From positions 242,988 through 306,987 of the forward strand of contig NZ_QDDR01000005.1 of assembly GCF_003075525.1 (NCBI RefSeq): a DNA stretch of 64,000 nt, in the 5' to 3' direction. This DNA is from Pararhodobacter aggregans. Its GTDB lineage: Bacteria; Pseudomonadota; Alphaproteobacteria; Rhodobacterales; Rhodobacteraceae. This document shows positions 1-8,809 of this stretch, piece by piece. The notes beneath the pieces were generated by a model. The model made no database searches. It was not told where the DNA came from and saw only the letters and a list, made by a program, of their open reading frames with translations. A program made the translations under genes and the position numbers. Within the stretch, counting starts at the first letter, position 1. Each line of letters opens with the position of its first letter.

Positions 1-1534
1 AGCCGGTGACGATATACTCGTCGCCGTCGCGCACAGCCTTGCAGGCGAGCGAGGCGAGGTCCGAGCCCGAGCCGGGCTCGGAATAGCCCTGCGCCCAGAA
101 ATCCTGACCGTTCAGGATGCGGGGCAGATAATGGGCCTTCTGCGCCTCGGTCCCGTAGCGCATCAGGACGGGCGCGATCATCTTGAAACTGGCGCCGCGG
201 AAATGCGGCTCGCCGGCGCGCTCGCTCTCCTGATCGAAGAGGTAGCGCTGGGTGAGGGTCCAGCCGGGGCCGCCGTGGTCTGCAGGCCACGACGGCACGG
301 CCCAGCCCTCGGGCAGTTTTTGCAGCCACGCCAGTCCGGTCGGCGGATGGGCGAGGAAGGACGGGTTCAGGCGCTCGGCCCGTTCGGTGGCGGGGTCCAG
401 CGTCGCGGTGAAGAAGGCGCGGACCTGATCGCGGAAGGCAATGTCCTCGGGCGAGGTCGACAGGTTCATCCCCGCGTCCGACCCCGGGCGCAACAGGCCC
501 TCCTCGCGCAGCGCGGGGTCTGCCATGAGGTCGGCGTAGCGGGCCAGATGCGCGTCGGTATGGCCCCAGCGGTTCTCGAAGGCAAAGAGGCCGCGCAGCC
601 AGAGGCCCAGCGGCATCTCCTCGGAGACGCCCATGGCGCCGTGCAACTGGATCGCCTCATGCGCGACATGGCGGGAGAGCCGCCCGATCTTGGCCCGCGC
701 GCCCGAAACGGCGCGGGCGCGGTCCCTGGGCGAGAGCGTCAGGCTGAGGGCGGCGAGCAGGGCGGAACCCCGGGCCTCGTCGCGCTTGACGGCCATCTCG
801 GCCATGCGGTGCCTGAGCGCCTGAAACTTGGCCAGCGGCTGACCGAATTGCACGCGTGTCTTGGTGTAGTCGACCGTTGCATCGATCAGCCCCTCCATGG
901 CGCCCAAGGCTTCGGCGCAGGCGGCGGCATTGGCGCGGTCGAGGGCTTCCAGAAGCGCGGGGGTCGCATCGGTGCCGGGGCCGCCCAAGGGGACGGCGAG
1001 GGTAGCGGCAAACGTCAGATCCGCAGCGCGGCCGCCGTCGATGTGGTCGTATTCCGTGACCGCAAAGGGCGTCACGGCGAAGACGCCGAGCCCGGCGTCG
1101 GTCCGGGCGGTGACGAGCCAGAGGTCGGCCGTTCCCGCACCCATCACGGCGCGCTTGCGTCCGTGCAACGCCCCGTCCCAGCGGGTCGCGACACCCAGAA
1201 GCGTGCGGTCCTCGTCATGGGCGACGGCGATGCGCAACCGGCCCTCAGCCAGCGCGGGCAGCCATTCGGCCTTCTGCGCCTCGCTGGCCGCGGCCTCGAT
1301 CAGCGCGGCGGGCAGGACGGCGCCCGCGACCCAGCCGGGGATACGGGCGCGGCCCATCTCCTCGGCCAGAACCGCGATCAGGGGAGCGGCGCCACCGAGG
1401 CCGCCGAACGCCTCCGTCACCGGCAAGGCCAACCAGCCCTGTTCGGCGAAATCGGCCCAGCCCGCGCCACGCGCCAGCAGCCCCCGCGCGGCATCCCGCA
1501 AGAGGCGCTCGTCATCCCCCGGGGTCAGGCGCAT
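1..1534 (-). CDS. Fused tandem acyl-CoA dehydrogenase (partial, C-terminus beyond window edge)
   Basis: The frame stays open from the ATG at 1534 to the window edge, 511 codons, and contains two acyl-CoA dehydrogenase modules. Residues 1-355 are a divergent module ending in a typical ACAD C-terminal helix region (IQLHGAMGVSEEMPLGLWLR). The second module begins in frame at Met356 (467-469) and carries the canonical flavin/acyl-CoA motif YSEPGSGSDLASL, which the first module lacks. An ACAD is normally about 380 residues, so this is a head-to-tail pseudo-dimer, an architecture known for mycobacterial FadE34-type enzymes. The start overlaps the hydratase/lyase stop region (cat 1532-1534, tca 1535-1537), so it is the last visible gene of the ferA operon. 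A role in oxidising phenylpropanoyl-CoA thioesters is inference from context. Confidence 0.88.
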   Translation of the reverse strand, partial: MRLTPGDDERLLRDAARGLLARGAGWADFAEQGWLALPVTEAFGGLGGAAPLIAVLAEEMGRARIPGWVAGAVLPAALIEAAASEAQKAEWLPALAEGRLRIAVAHDEDRTLLGVATRWDGALHGRKRAVMGAGTADLWLVTARTDAGLGVFAVTPFAVTEYDHIDGGRAADLTFAATLAVPLGGPGTDATPALLEALDRANAAACAEALGAMEGLIDATVDYTKTRVQFGQPLAKFQALRHRMAEMAVKRDEARGSALLAALSLTLSPRDRARAVSGARAKIGRLSRHVAHEAIQLHGAMGVSEEMPLGLWLRGLFAFENRWGHTDAHLARYADLMADPALREEGLLRPGSDAGMNLSTSPEDIAFRDQVRAFFTATLDPATERAERLNPSFLAHPPTGLAWLQKLPEGWAVPSWPADHGGPGWTLTQRYLFDQESERAGEPHFRGASFKMIAPVLMRYGTEAQKAHYLPRILNGQDFWAQGYSEPGSGSDLASLACKAVRDGDEYIVTG

Positions 1535-2368
1535 TCAGCCCTCGCGCACATAGGACCCGTGGCCGGGCCGATAGGTCTTGTCGTCGAGGAATTGCTTCAA
1601 CCCGTGCTCGCGGCCCTTTTCGGGGTCCACGAAGGTGGTCTGGTCGGCCTTGGCGGTCAGGTATTCCGCCGCCTGCTCCCAATCCATGTACCGGGCGTAT
1701 TTATAGGCCATGCGCGCCTGACGCAGCACGGTCGGGTTCTTGCCCAGCAGGATCTTGGCCAGTTCCGTGGTGCGGGCACGGAGTTGATCGGCCGGCACGG
1801 CCTCGTTGATCAGGCCCATTTCCTCGGCCTTCCGGCCGTCGAATTTCTCGCCGGTCATGACGTAATACATCGCCTTGCGGTCGCCCATCACGGTCGAGAT
1901 CGCCTTCGAGACCACGCCGCCCGGGATCACGCCCCAGTTGATTTCGGAAAGGCCGAAGGTCGCGCCCTCATCGGCAATCGCCAGATCGCAGCAGATCAAG
2001 GGCGTGAAAGCGCCGCCGAAGCACCAGCCGTTGACCATGGCGATGGTGGGCTTGGCGTAATGGATCAGCCCCCGCCATTGCCAGTAGCGGGTCGAGCGAT
2101 AGGCGCGCATCCGCTCCACATCCGACACGCCATCGGTCGCGCGGAAGAAATCCTTCAGGTCCATCCCGGCCGAAAACGCCTCGCCCACGCCGGTCAGCAC
2201 GATGACGCCGCAGCGGTCGTCCACCTCCAGCGCGTCGAGCGTGGCGCTCATCTCACGGGCCAGACCCACCGACATGGCGTTGCGCTTGTCGGGGCGGTTC
2301 AGCTGCACCCAGGCGATGCCGTCCTCGAAATCTACCAGAACATCCTGGCCCCAGGGATCATTGGACAT
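1535..2368 (-). CDS. ech: Feruloyl-CoA / p-coumaroyl-CoA hydratase-lyase (crotonase family)
   Basis: 277 residues, the usual size for hydroxycinnamoyl-CoA hydratase-lyase. The enzyme hydrates feruloyl-CoA and then cleaves it to vanillin plus acetyl-CoA; p-coumaroyl-CoA gives 4-hydroxybenzaldehyde. The hallmarks of the Pseudomonas HCHL enzyme are present: AGMDLKDFF with the active-site Met (residue 69), the oxyanion segment GWCFGGAF, and FGLSEINWG with Ser141 and Glu142 matching the catalytic Ser142/Glu143. The gene lies 9 bp downstream of the aldehyde dehydrogenase that would use its product and directly before the double ACAD, in one leftward operon. Assignment to this subfamily rather than a generic enoyl-CoA hydratase is strong from the motifs and neighbours. 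Confidence 0.93.
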   Translation of the reverse strand: MSNDPWGQDVLVDFEDGIAWVQLNRPDKRNAMSVGLAREMSATLDALEVDDRCGVIVLTGVGEAFSAGMDLKDFFRATDGVSDVERMRAYRSTRYWQWRGLIHYAKPTIAMVNGWCFGGAFTPLICCDLAIADEGATFGLSEINWGVIPGGVVSKAISTVMGDRKAMYYVMTGEKFDGRKAEEMGLINEAVPADQLRARTTELAKILLGKNPTVLRQARMAYKYARYMDWEQAAEYLTAKADQTTFVDPEKGREHGLKQFLDDKTYRPGHGSYVREG

Positions 2369-2377
2369 GGTCTCTCC

Positions 2378-3826
2378 TTACGATTGGCTGATGGTCTTGG
2401 TGACCAGATAGGCGTCCATCCCCTCGGTCCCGCCCTCGCTGCCGTAGCCGGATTGCTTGACGCCGCCGAAGGGGGTTTCGGGCATGTTTATCATGGTGTT
2501 GTTGATGCCGAGCATCCCCGCCTCGACCCGGTCGGAGAGCGCCTGCGCGGTCGCGCTGTCGCGGGTGAAAGCATAGGAGGCGAGGCCGAAGGGCAGGCGG
2601 TTGGCCTGATGGATCACCTCATCCAGCGACTGGAACCGGGCGGTCACGGCGATGGGGCCGAAGGGCTCCTCGTTCATGATGCGGGCGGTGTCGGGCACAT
2701 CGGTCAGGATCGTGGGCGCGAAGAAATTGCCGCGGTTGCCCAGCGCCTCGCCGCCCAGGCGGAGGCTCGCGCCGTGGTTCACCGCATCCTCGACCAGCGC
2801 CTGCATGGCGGTGATCCGGCGGGGGTTGGCCAGGGGGCCCATGGTCGTGGCCGGGTCCATGCCGTCGCCGACCTTCAGCTTTTCGGCCGCCGCGGCGAAG
2901 CCCTCGACAAAGCGGTCATGCACCGCCTCGTGGATATAGAAGCGGGTCGGCGCGATGCAGATCTGGCCGGCGTTGCGGAATTTCGCCCCGGCCAGCGCCT
3001 GCACGGCGGCGTCGACATCGGCATCCGCGAAGATCATCACCGGGGCGTGGCCGCCCAGCTCCATCGTCGCCCGCTTGACGCCCGCCTTGGCGGCGAGGAT
3101 CGCCAGTTGCTGGCCGACACTGGTCGAGCCGGTAAAGGTGATCTTGCGGATTTCCGGGGCGGCGATCAGGCGTTCGCTGACCTCGCCCGGCACGCCATAG
3201 ACGACGTTCAGCACGCCCTTGGGCAGGCCCGCGTCATCGAGCGCGCGGGCCAGTTCCATGACCGAGGCCGGGGTTTCCTCGGACGGTTTGATGACCATGG
3301 TGCAGCCGGTCGCCAGCGCGGCCGAGATCTTGCGCGCCGGGATCACGGCGGGGAAGTTCCAGGGGGTGAAGGCGGCGACCGGGCCCACCGGCTCGCGCGT
3401 GACCATCCAGCGCATGCCGGGCACGCGGGCGGGGACGATGCGGCCATAGGTCCGGCGCCCCTCGTCAGCGGTATAGTCGAAGATATCGGCCGAGATCAGG
3501 GCCTCCATCCGCGCCTCGGCGAAGGGTTTGCCCTGTTCCAGCGTCATCCGGCGGCCGATATGGTCGGCGCGCTCCCGCAGCAGATTGGCCGCCTTGCGCA
3601 GGATCATCGCCCGGTCATAGGCGGGCACCCGGCGCCAGCTGGCGAAGGCCGTCTCCGCCGCCGCCGTCGCGCGGTCCAGATCCGCGGCGCTGGCATGGGG
3701 CAGCAGGCCAACGGGTTCGCCGGTCGCGGGGTTCAGGACGGGCTCCGTCACCCGGCCCTCGGCCCCCAGCCATTCACCGGCGATGAAGAGCTGCAAGGCG
3801 CCGTAGCGGTCGTCGATCTTGGTCAT
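2378..3826 (-). CDS. vdh: NAD(P)-dependent aldehyde dehydrogenase, probable vanillin/4-hydroxybenzaldehyde dehydrogenase
   Basis: 482 residues, full-length ALDH superfamily. The general base Glu sits in MELGGHAP, the catalytic Cys in NAGQICIAPTRF, and the nucleotide-binding segment is FTGSTSVGQQLA. By sequence alone it resembles succinate-semialdehyde dehydrogenase-like ALDHs (C-terminal GGVKQSGYGSEGG). Its place between the acyl-CoA synthetase (3 bp gap) and the hydratase-lyase (9 bp gap) makes oxidation of vanillin and 4-hydroxybenzaldehyde to the acids the likely job. The symbol is given by context; exact substrate preference cannot be read from the sequence. Confidence 0.85.
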   Translation of the reverse strand: MTKIDDRYGALQLFIAGEWLGAEGRVTEPVLNPATGEPVGLLPHASAADLDRATAAAETAFASWRRVPAYDRAMILRKAANLLRERADHIGRRMTLEQGKPFAEARMEALISADIFDYTADEGRRTYGRIVPARVPGMRWMVTREPVGPVAAFTPWNFPAVIPARKISAALATGCTMVIKPSEETPASVMELARALDDAGLPKGVLNVVYGVPGEVSERLIAAPEIRKITFTGSTSVGQQLAILAAKAGVKRATMELGGHAPVMIFADADVDAAVQALAGAKFRNAGQICIAPTRFYIHEAVHDRFVEGFAAAAEKLKVGDGMDPATTMGPLANPRRITAMQALVEDAVNHGASLRLGGEALGNRGNFFAPTILTDVPDTARIMNEEPFGPIAVTARFQSLDEVIHQANRLPFGLASYAFTRDSATAQALSDRVEAGMLGINNTMINMPETPFGGVKQSGYGSEGGTEGMDAYLVTKTISQS

Positions 3827-3829
3827 GGC

Positions 3830-5953
3830 TCACTCCGTCACGAAGAGGGCGTCGAGCGCGACCGCGCCCTCCGCATGGACAACCAGCGGGTTGATATCGA
3901 CCTCGAGGATCTGCGGATTGGCCCGCATCAGCGCGCCGAGCCGCACCGCCACCTCGGCCACCGCATCGACATCGCGCGCGGGCTGGCCGCGGAACGGGCC
4001 GAGGAGACGGGCGGATTTCAGGGACAGGATCTCGGCCTTGGCGCGGGCGAGGCTGACATCGGCGGGCATCAGGCGGGAATCGCGCAGCACCTCGATCCAG
4101 ACGCCGCCAAGGCCCACCAGCACCATCGGCCCCCAGTTCGGATCGCGCTTGGCGCCGATCACCAGTTCGAGGCCGGGGGCCACCATCTCCTCGACCAGCA
4201 CGCCGTCCAGCGTCAGGCCGGGAGCGGCGGCGGCGATATTGGCCTGAAGGCGGTCCCACCCGGCCCTGAGCGAGGCCTCGTCCTTCAAGCCCACGATGAC
4301 CCCGCCCGCGTCGCTCTTGTGGCTCAGCTTGGCGGCCTGCGCCTTCAGCACCAGCGGGTAGCCGATGCGCGCCGCAATCGCGACGGCCTCGTCGGCGGTC
4401 TTGGCCATGCCGCCCTTCGGGACCGAGAGGCCCAGATCGGCCAGCACCTGCTTGCCGAGATATTCCACCACCGCGCCACCCCTGGGCAGGTCCAGCGTCG
4501 GGGCGCTGCGCGTGTCGCGATCCTCGGCCGCGACGCGGGCGGCGGCGTAATCCGCGACCAGCTTCATCGCCCGCATGGCCCGTTCGGGCGAGCGGAAGAA
4601 GGGGATGCCGCAGGCGCGTACCTTCTCCACGAAGGCGGGCGCCAGCGGGTAATCGTCACCGATCAGACAGAAGACGATGGGTTTGCCCGCGGTCTGATAG
4701 ACCGGCAGCAGGTAGTCGATCTTCTTCTCCTGCATGGCGGGCGAGCCGCCGGCATGGACGCTGAGGATGATGCCGACGCCCGGGTCCTTCAGCATCGCCG
4801 TGGCCGAGGTGCCGTAGATCCCGGGATTGGCAAAGCCCGTGGTGCCGATGTCGAAGGGGTTGTCGACATGGACGTAAGGCGGGACCTGTTCGGTCAGTTC
4901 GGCCGTGACCTCGGGCGAGAGCTGGGCGATGGGCAGGCCGATCGTCTCGCCGAAATCGAAGGCAAGGCCGCGGATGGCGCCCGAATTGGTGACGATGCCC
5001 GCAGCCCCCGGGGCGGGGGCGGGGAAGCGGGCGAGGATGGCGCAGGTGTCGAACATCTCGTCCAGCGTCGGCACGCAGACCACAGCCTCGGCCCGGGCAG
5101 CCGCCAGCATCAGCGCGTGATCGCCCGCGAGCGCCCCGGTGTGGGACTCCGCCGCCTTGCGCCCCCGTTCCGAGGAACCCGGGTGCAGCATGACGATGGG
5201 TTTGCCCAAGCCCCGGGCGCGCGCGGCCAGCGTCAGGAACCGCGCCGGGTCGCGCAGCTGTTCGACATAGACGGCGATGACGGCGATTTTCGCGTCATCG
5301 AGCGCGTGGTCGATGAAATCCTCGGCGCTGAGCAGCGCCTCGTTGCCGGTGGCCACGACATGCGAGATGGCGACCGAGCGGGCCTGCAGCGCGAAACGGA
5401 TATTGGCCGCCGTGGCGCCGGATTGGGCGATGATGGCGACGCGGGCGCCGTCGCCCACGTCATGCCGGGCGACAGGCTCGAAGGTCATCGGCACGCCGGC
5501 GACGAAATTGGTGTAGCCCATGCAGTTCGGACCCAGCAGCGCCACGCCCGCGTCCGAACAAAGCTGCGCCAGCTCCTCCTGCGCGCGGCGGCCGTCGTCC
5601 GAGGCCTCGGCAAAGCCCGAGGTGAAGATGACGATGGCGCCGACGCCCTGCGCGATGCAGGCCACGACCGAGTCGCGGATCGCCTTGAAGGGCACGATCA
5701 GCACGGCCACGTCCACGCCCCTCGGCAGGTCGGCCACCGATTTGACGCAGGGCCGCCCGTTGATCTCGTCGCGCGAGCGGCTGACGAGGTGGATGTCGCC
5801 CTTGAAGCCGAAAAGCTCGAGGTTCGACAAAACCCCGCCGCCCACCGAGTCGCGTTCCGGCGTCGCACCCAGGATCGCCACCGAGCGCGGGTTGAGCAGG
5901 CGCTCCACCGCGCCGCGCGCGCTGCCCTCCGGCTTTGCAGTTTCGCCCATCAT
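3830..5953 (-). CDS. ferA: ADP-forming acyl-CoA synthetase, probable feruloyl-CoA synthetase (FerA type)
   Basis: 707 residues in the acyl-CoA synthetase (NDP-forming) layout. A CoA-binding Rossmann domain comes first (about 15-115, NPRSVAILGAT), then succinyl-CoA-ligase-like domains with the phospho-His loop ESHTGALAGDHAL, and a C-terminal ATP-grasp domain (about 485-705, GYPLVLKAQAAKLSHKSDAGG). This is the family of Sphingobium SYK-6 FerA, which activates ferulate to feruloyl-CoA; pseudomonads use an AMP-forming enzyme instead. It is first in the leftward operon with ALDH and hydratase-lyase. Two adjacent Met codons (5953 and 5950) follow a GAGGGAGGGG ribosome site. The promoter upstream overlaps a 19-bp operator shared with two other promoters of the region. 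Confidence 0.9.
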   Translation of the reverse strand: MMGETAKPEGSARGAVERLLNPRSVAILGATPERDSVGGGVLSNLELFGFKGDIHLVSRSRDEINGRPCVKSVADLPRGVDVAVLIVPFKAIRDSVVACIAQGVGAIVIFTSGFAEASDDGRRAQEELAQLCSDAGVALLGPNCMGYTNFVAGVPMTFEPVARHDVGDGARVAIIAQSGATAANIRFALQARSVAISHVVATGNEALLSAEDFIDHALDDAKIAVIAVYVEQLRDPARFLTLAARARGLGKPIVMLHPGSSERGRKAAESHTGALAGDHALMLAAARAEAVVCVPTLDEMFDTCAILARFPAPAPGAAGIVTNSGAIRGLAFDFGETIGLPIAQLSPEVTAELTEQVPPYVHVDNPFDIGTTGFANPGIYGTSATAMLKDPGVGIILSVHAGGSPAMQEKKIDYLLPVYQTAGKPIVFCLIGDDYPLAPAFVEKVRACGIPFFRSPERAMRAMKLVADYAAARVAAEDRDTRSAPTLDLPRGGAVVEYLGKQVLADLGLSVPKGGMAKTADEAVAIAARIGYPLVLKAQAAKLSHKSDAGGVIVGLKDEASLRAGWDRLQANIAAAAPGLTLDGVLVEEMVAPGLELVIGAKRDPNWGPMVLVGLGGVWIEVLRDSRLMPADVSLARAKAEILSLKSARLLGPFRGQPARDVDAVAEVAVRLGALMRANPQILEVDINPLVVHAEGAVALDALFVTE

Positions 5954-6051
5954 GCCCCTCCCTCAAGTCCCGGTTTTCGGTCCGGCGAGAACTGGGTATC
6001 AGGGAGCCGTATATCTGTCAACGCGCCCCCTGATCCCCGCTCGCCCCGTCC
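5954..6051 (-). promoter_or_regulatory. ferA promoter region
   Basis: On the minus strand a perfect TTGACA -35 (complement of 6016-6021) is followed after about 17 bp by a weak -10 (TACCCA; an extended TGATACCC is possible). The 19-bp operator at 5996-6014 lies in the spacer, so a bound repressor would block polymerase. The arrangement is almost identical to the minus-strand promoter at 11340-11376. Confidence 0.6.
5996..6014. promoter_or_regulatory. Predicted MarR operator, copy 1 (ferA promoter)
   Basis: GTATCAGGGAGCCGTATAT, an imperfect dyad. It matches copy 2 (6970-6988) at 15 of 19 positions and shares the core GGGAGCC. It sits between the -35 and -10 of the ferA promoter. The binding protein is inferred to be the MarR regulator encoded at 11377, because a third copy abuts that gene. 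Confidence 0.7.
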
Positions 6052-6777
6052 TCAGCCGCGGCCGAGGAAGGGCATGGTCACCGGCAGGATCGTGCCCTCG
6101 TAGAGGTTCACGTCATCGGGCAGCGAGGCCATCAGCACCACGACCCGCGCCACGTCCGAGGCCGCCATGGTGCCCGGGCGAGGCTGGTCGGTGATGCCCG
6201 GCACCAGCGAGCTGACGGTCGAGCCCGGGTGGACCATCGACACGGCGATGCCATGCGGACGGCCATCCAGCGCCAGCGAATGCGTCAGCCCCTCAAGCCC
6301 GAACTTGGTCGCGGCATAGGCGGCGGTATCCGGGCGCGGCACCTTGGCCGAGATCGAGCCCACGTTGATGACCCGCCCGCCGCCCGCCGGGATCATGGCG
6401 CGGAACGCCGCCCGCGCGCCGAGGAAGACCGAGGTGAGGTTGATCGCCACCACCTCGGACCAGCGGTCGAGGGTCAGGTCGACGGTCGGCGTGTGATCGG
6501 CGATGCCGGCGTTGTTGACCACCAGCCGCGGCGGGCCGAAGGCCGCCTCGCAGGCGGCAAAGAGCGCCTCGACCTGGCCCTCATCCGTCATGTCGGTGGG
6601 CACGGCCAGCGCGGTGCCGCCCTTGGCCTCGATCCCGGCCACGAGCGCAGCCAGCTTGTCGGCGCTGCGCGCGGCGACGACGACCTTGGCGCCCTCGGCC
6701 GCCAGAGCCTCGGCAATGGCCAGCCCGATGCCCGAACTGGCCCCGGTCACGATGGCGATACGATCCTTCAGCAGCAT
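6052..6777 (-). CDS. SDR family NAD(P)-dependent oxidoreductase
   Basis: 241 residues, classical short-chain dehydrogenase. The cofactor loop is TGASSGIG near the N-terminus, NNAG follows, and the catalytic Ser (GSIS) and YAATK tyrosine/lysine are present. The start at 6777 is chosen because CTGGGAGGAAGAC precedes it; an upstream in-frame extension to 6939 has no family similarity. It is transcribed leftward from the 6778-7243 control region, which holds operator copy 2, so it probably belongs to the hydroxycinnamate regulon. Substrate unknown; reduction or oxidation of an aromatic alcohol/aldehyde or of a beta-hydroxyacyl intermediate would fit. Confidence 0.85.
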   Translation of the reverse strand: MLLKDRIAIVTGASSGIGLAIAEALAAEGAKVVVAARSADKLAALVAGIEAKGGTALAVPTDMTDEGQVEALFAACEAAFGPPRLVVNNAGIADHTPTVDLTLDRWSEVVAINLTSVFLGARAAFRAMIPAGGGRVINVGSISAKVPRPDTAAYAATKFGLEGLTHSLALDGRPHGIAVSMVHPGSTVSSLVPGITDQPRPGTMAASDVARVVVLMASLPDDVNLYEGTILPVTMPFLGRG

Positions 6778-7243
6778 GTCTTCCTCCCAGAGTGTCGATG
6801 TTCCGGCCCCGACCCGGTGGCCAGAATCAGCCCCCGGATCGCGACAATCCTCCTGCGGTTGAGCGCCGGTCCCCGAGGTCCCCGCCGAGCGCGGCGATCT
6901 GCCCGCAAGATCGGCCCCGCAGGGCCTGTCATCCGACATCGTATAAATTCATGTGACAGAGTTGAAGCGATATTCGGGAGCCGAATATACAAAAAAATTA
7001 TGATAATACAGATATTTGCGAGACGCTTACGTGAACGTCAGGCTTGATCTCGACGCGAATCACCACGAAAATACCTGTTGACTGCAAGGGCCCGTGCCGC
7101 ATGAATGAGGGCAGGAAGCGGTCGCCCGACCGGGTTCCCGTTCGGATCGTACCCCGGCAAAAGGCGGGTCCGCTCCGACGAAATCCGGGTGCGACTGCCG
7201 CCGACACCGCGCGTGCCTCAGGGAGATTGGGAGGATTGACCCT
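6778..7243. promoter_or_regulatory. Divergent control region between SDR and tctCBA
   Basis: 466 bp without a convincing gene. It contains an AT-rich stretch (about 6940-7020) unlike the surrounding GC-rich DNA and the 19-bp operator at 6970-6988. On the plus strand TTGAAG (6962-6967) and TATACA (6986-6991) form a candidate promoter with an 18-bp spacer that encloses the operator and would drive tctCBA. Confidence 0.55.
6970..6988. promoter_or_regulatory. Predicted MarR operator, copy 2 (SDR/tct intergenic)
   Basis: ATATTCGGGAGCCGAATAT, a perfect inverted repeat with 8-bp arms and a 3-bp centre. It is the most symmetrical of three related sites (5996, 6970, 11353), giving the consensus RTATYMGGGWGCCKWATAY. 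Confidence 0.75.
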
Positions 7244-8236
7244 ATGATGGACCTGCTTAAGACCACCCGCCGCCAGCTGTTGTCGCTGGTCGGCGCCGCG
7301 GCCATGACCGCGGCCGTTTCGGCCCCGGCGCTGGCCCAGACCGGCGATTTTCCGAACCGGCCGATCACCTTCATCTGCGCCTTCCCGGCCGGGAGCGGTG
7401 CCGACACGCTGGTTCGCTATTTCGCCAACGCGATCCAGGAAGCCACCGGCCACACCATCATCGTCGACAACAAGCCGGGCGCGGCGGGGACGATCTCGGC
7501 CGAGTTCGTGGCGCGCTCGGATCCCGACGGCTATACCGTCTATGTCCATTCGGGCTTTTCCACCGCCGTGAACTATTCGCTGTGGAACAACCCGGCCATC
7601 GACCCGCGCACCGACCTGCGCGGCGTCGCCGGGATCAACGAACAGCCGTTCTTCATCGTCGTCGGCGTCGAGTCGACCATCCAGTCGATCGAGGAGCTGA
7701 ACGCCTATCTGCTGGCCGAGGGCGAGAACGCGACCTATGGCACCTCGGCCACCTCGGGGCGGCTGCTGGCGGCGCAATACCTGTCCGAACTCGGCGCCAC
7801 CCCGACCGAGGTGCCCTATCGCACCGGGATCGAGATGGTGCCGGACGTGGTCAACCTGGCCGTCGACTTCGCCGTGACCGATCCGGTCACCGCCATGGTG
7901 CAGGCCCGCGAAGGCCGGGTGCGGGTGCTTGCCACCGGCTCGGGCTCGCGGATGGACATCGCCCCTGATGTGCCCTCGCTGACCGAATACGGCATGACCG
8001 TAGATCAGGTCGGCGTCTGGGCCGCCTGGGTTCCGGCCGGCACGCCCGACGATGTCGTCGCCACCCTGGCCGAGATGTTCGGCACGGTGATGGCCGAGCA
8101 GGGCACGCAGGACTTCCTGCGAACGATGGGCGGCGTTCCGTGGATCGCCACGCCCGAGGAAGTGGACCAGCGGATGCGGGAGAACGTCGAGCAGGGCGCC
8201 TTCCTCGTCGATCTGGCGCAACTTCCGCGCAACTGA
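7244..8236 (+). CDS. tctC: Tripartite tricarboxylate transporter substrate-binding protein (TctC/Bug family)
   Basis: 330 residues, periplasmic. The N-terminal export signal has an RRQLLSLVG stretch (possibly Tat) and an ALA-QTG cleavage site, followed by the Bug-family pattern FPNRPITFICAFPAGSGADTLVR. It captures a small organic anion for the TctAB permease encoded downstream. Its control region shares an operator with ferA and marR, which suggests an aromatic acid ligand (ferulate, coumarate or a related acid). Family membership is clear; the ligand is inference. Confidence 0.9.
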   Translation: MMDLLKTTRRQLLSLVGAAAMTAAVSAPALAQTGDFPNRPITFICAFPAGSGADTLVRYFANAIQEATGHTIIVDNKPGAAGTISAEFVARSDPDGYTVYVHSGFSTAVNYSLWNNPAIDPRTDLRGVAGINEQPFFIVVGVESTIQSIEELNAYLLAEGENATYGTSATSGRLLAAQYLSELGATPTEVPYRTGIEMVPDVVNLAVDFAVTDPVTAMVQAREGRVRVLATGSGSRMDIAPDVPSLTEYGMTVDQVGVWAAWVPAGTPDDVVATLAEMFGTVMAEQGTQDFLRTMGGVPWIATPEEVDQRMRENVEQGAFLVDLAQLPRN

Positions 8237-8350
8237 CCGGGGCGCGCGTGATCGCGCCACCTGCACGAACCGGGCGTCGGGGGGCAGGGCTCTCCGACGC
8301 TCTTGCATGAGGGGCCCGACGCCAGGGTCCAAGGCACACGGGAGGTGCTT

Positions 8351-8809
8351 TTGAGCAGAATAAAGGCAGTCGACATCCTGGCAGGGGGATTCGTCGTACT
8401 CATCGGCGTCCTTGCCATCGTTGAATCGACCAGTTTCGACATGGGCACATCGCGCCGCATCGGCCCGGGATACTTCCCGTTCTACGTCGGCGTGTTGATG
8501 GTCCTCCTCGGCCTCGTCATCGCGGTCGAGAACCTCTGGACCCGGACCGCCAGCGATTTCGGCTGGAGCTTGCCGCCGATGCGCTCGCCCTTCCTGATCC
8601 TGGCCGCCGTCGCGGCTTTCGCGGTGATGATCGAACGCTTCGGCATGTTCCCGTCGATCTTCGTCGCCGTCTTCCTCGGCTCGCTGGCCGATACCAACAC
8701 CTCGATCTGGCAGAAGCTGACGATCTCGGTCGCCGTCCCCGCCGTCTGCGTCGCCATCTTCAAATACGGGCTTTCGCTCAACGTCGATGTCATCCGGTGG
8801 CGCCCATGA
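8351..8809 (+). CDS. tctB: Tripartite tricarboxylate transporter small permease subunit (TctB)
   Basis: 152 residues with four hydrophobic segments, typical of TctB. I place the start at a TTG (8351) because GGAGG at 8341-8345 sits 5 bp before it; the more upstream ATG at 8303 has no ribosome site. The stop overlaps the tctA start as ATGA (8806-8809), so the two membrane subunits are translationally coupled. Confidence 0.85.
   Translation: MSRIKAVDILAGGFVVLIGVLAIVESTSFDMGTSRRIGPGYFPFYVGVLMVLLGLVIAVENLWTRTASDFGWSLPPMRSPFLILAAVAAFAVMIERFGMFPSIFVAVFLGSLADTNTSIWQKLTISVAVPAVCVAIFKYGLSLNVDVIRWRP

Noticed and set aside
131..6103. A 1990-codon plus-strand open frame over five minus-strand genes
   Set aside because: It is the antisense shadow of well-recognised genes (fused ACAD, hydratase-lyase, ALDH, FerA) in GC-rich DNA; its product is low-complexity and matches no family.
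6778..6939. N-terminal extension of the SDR gene
   Set aside because: The extra residues resemble no SDR and the ATG at 6777 has an excellent ribosome site.
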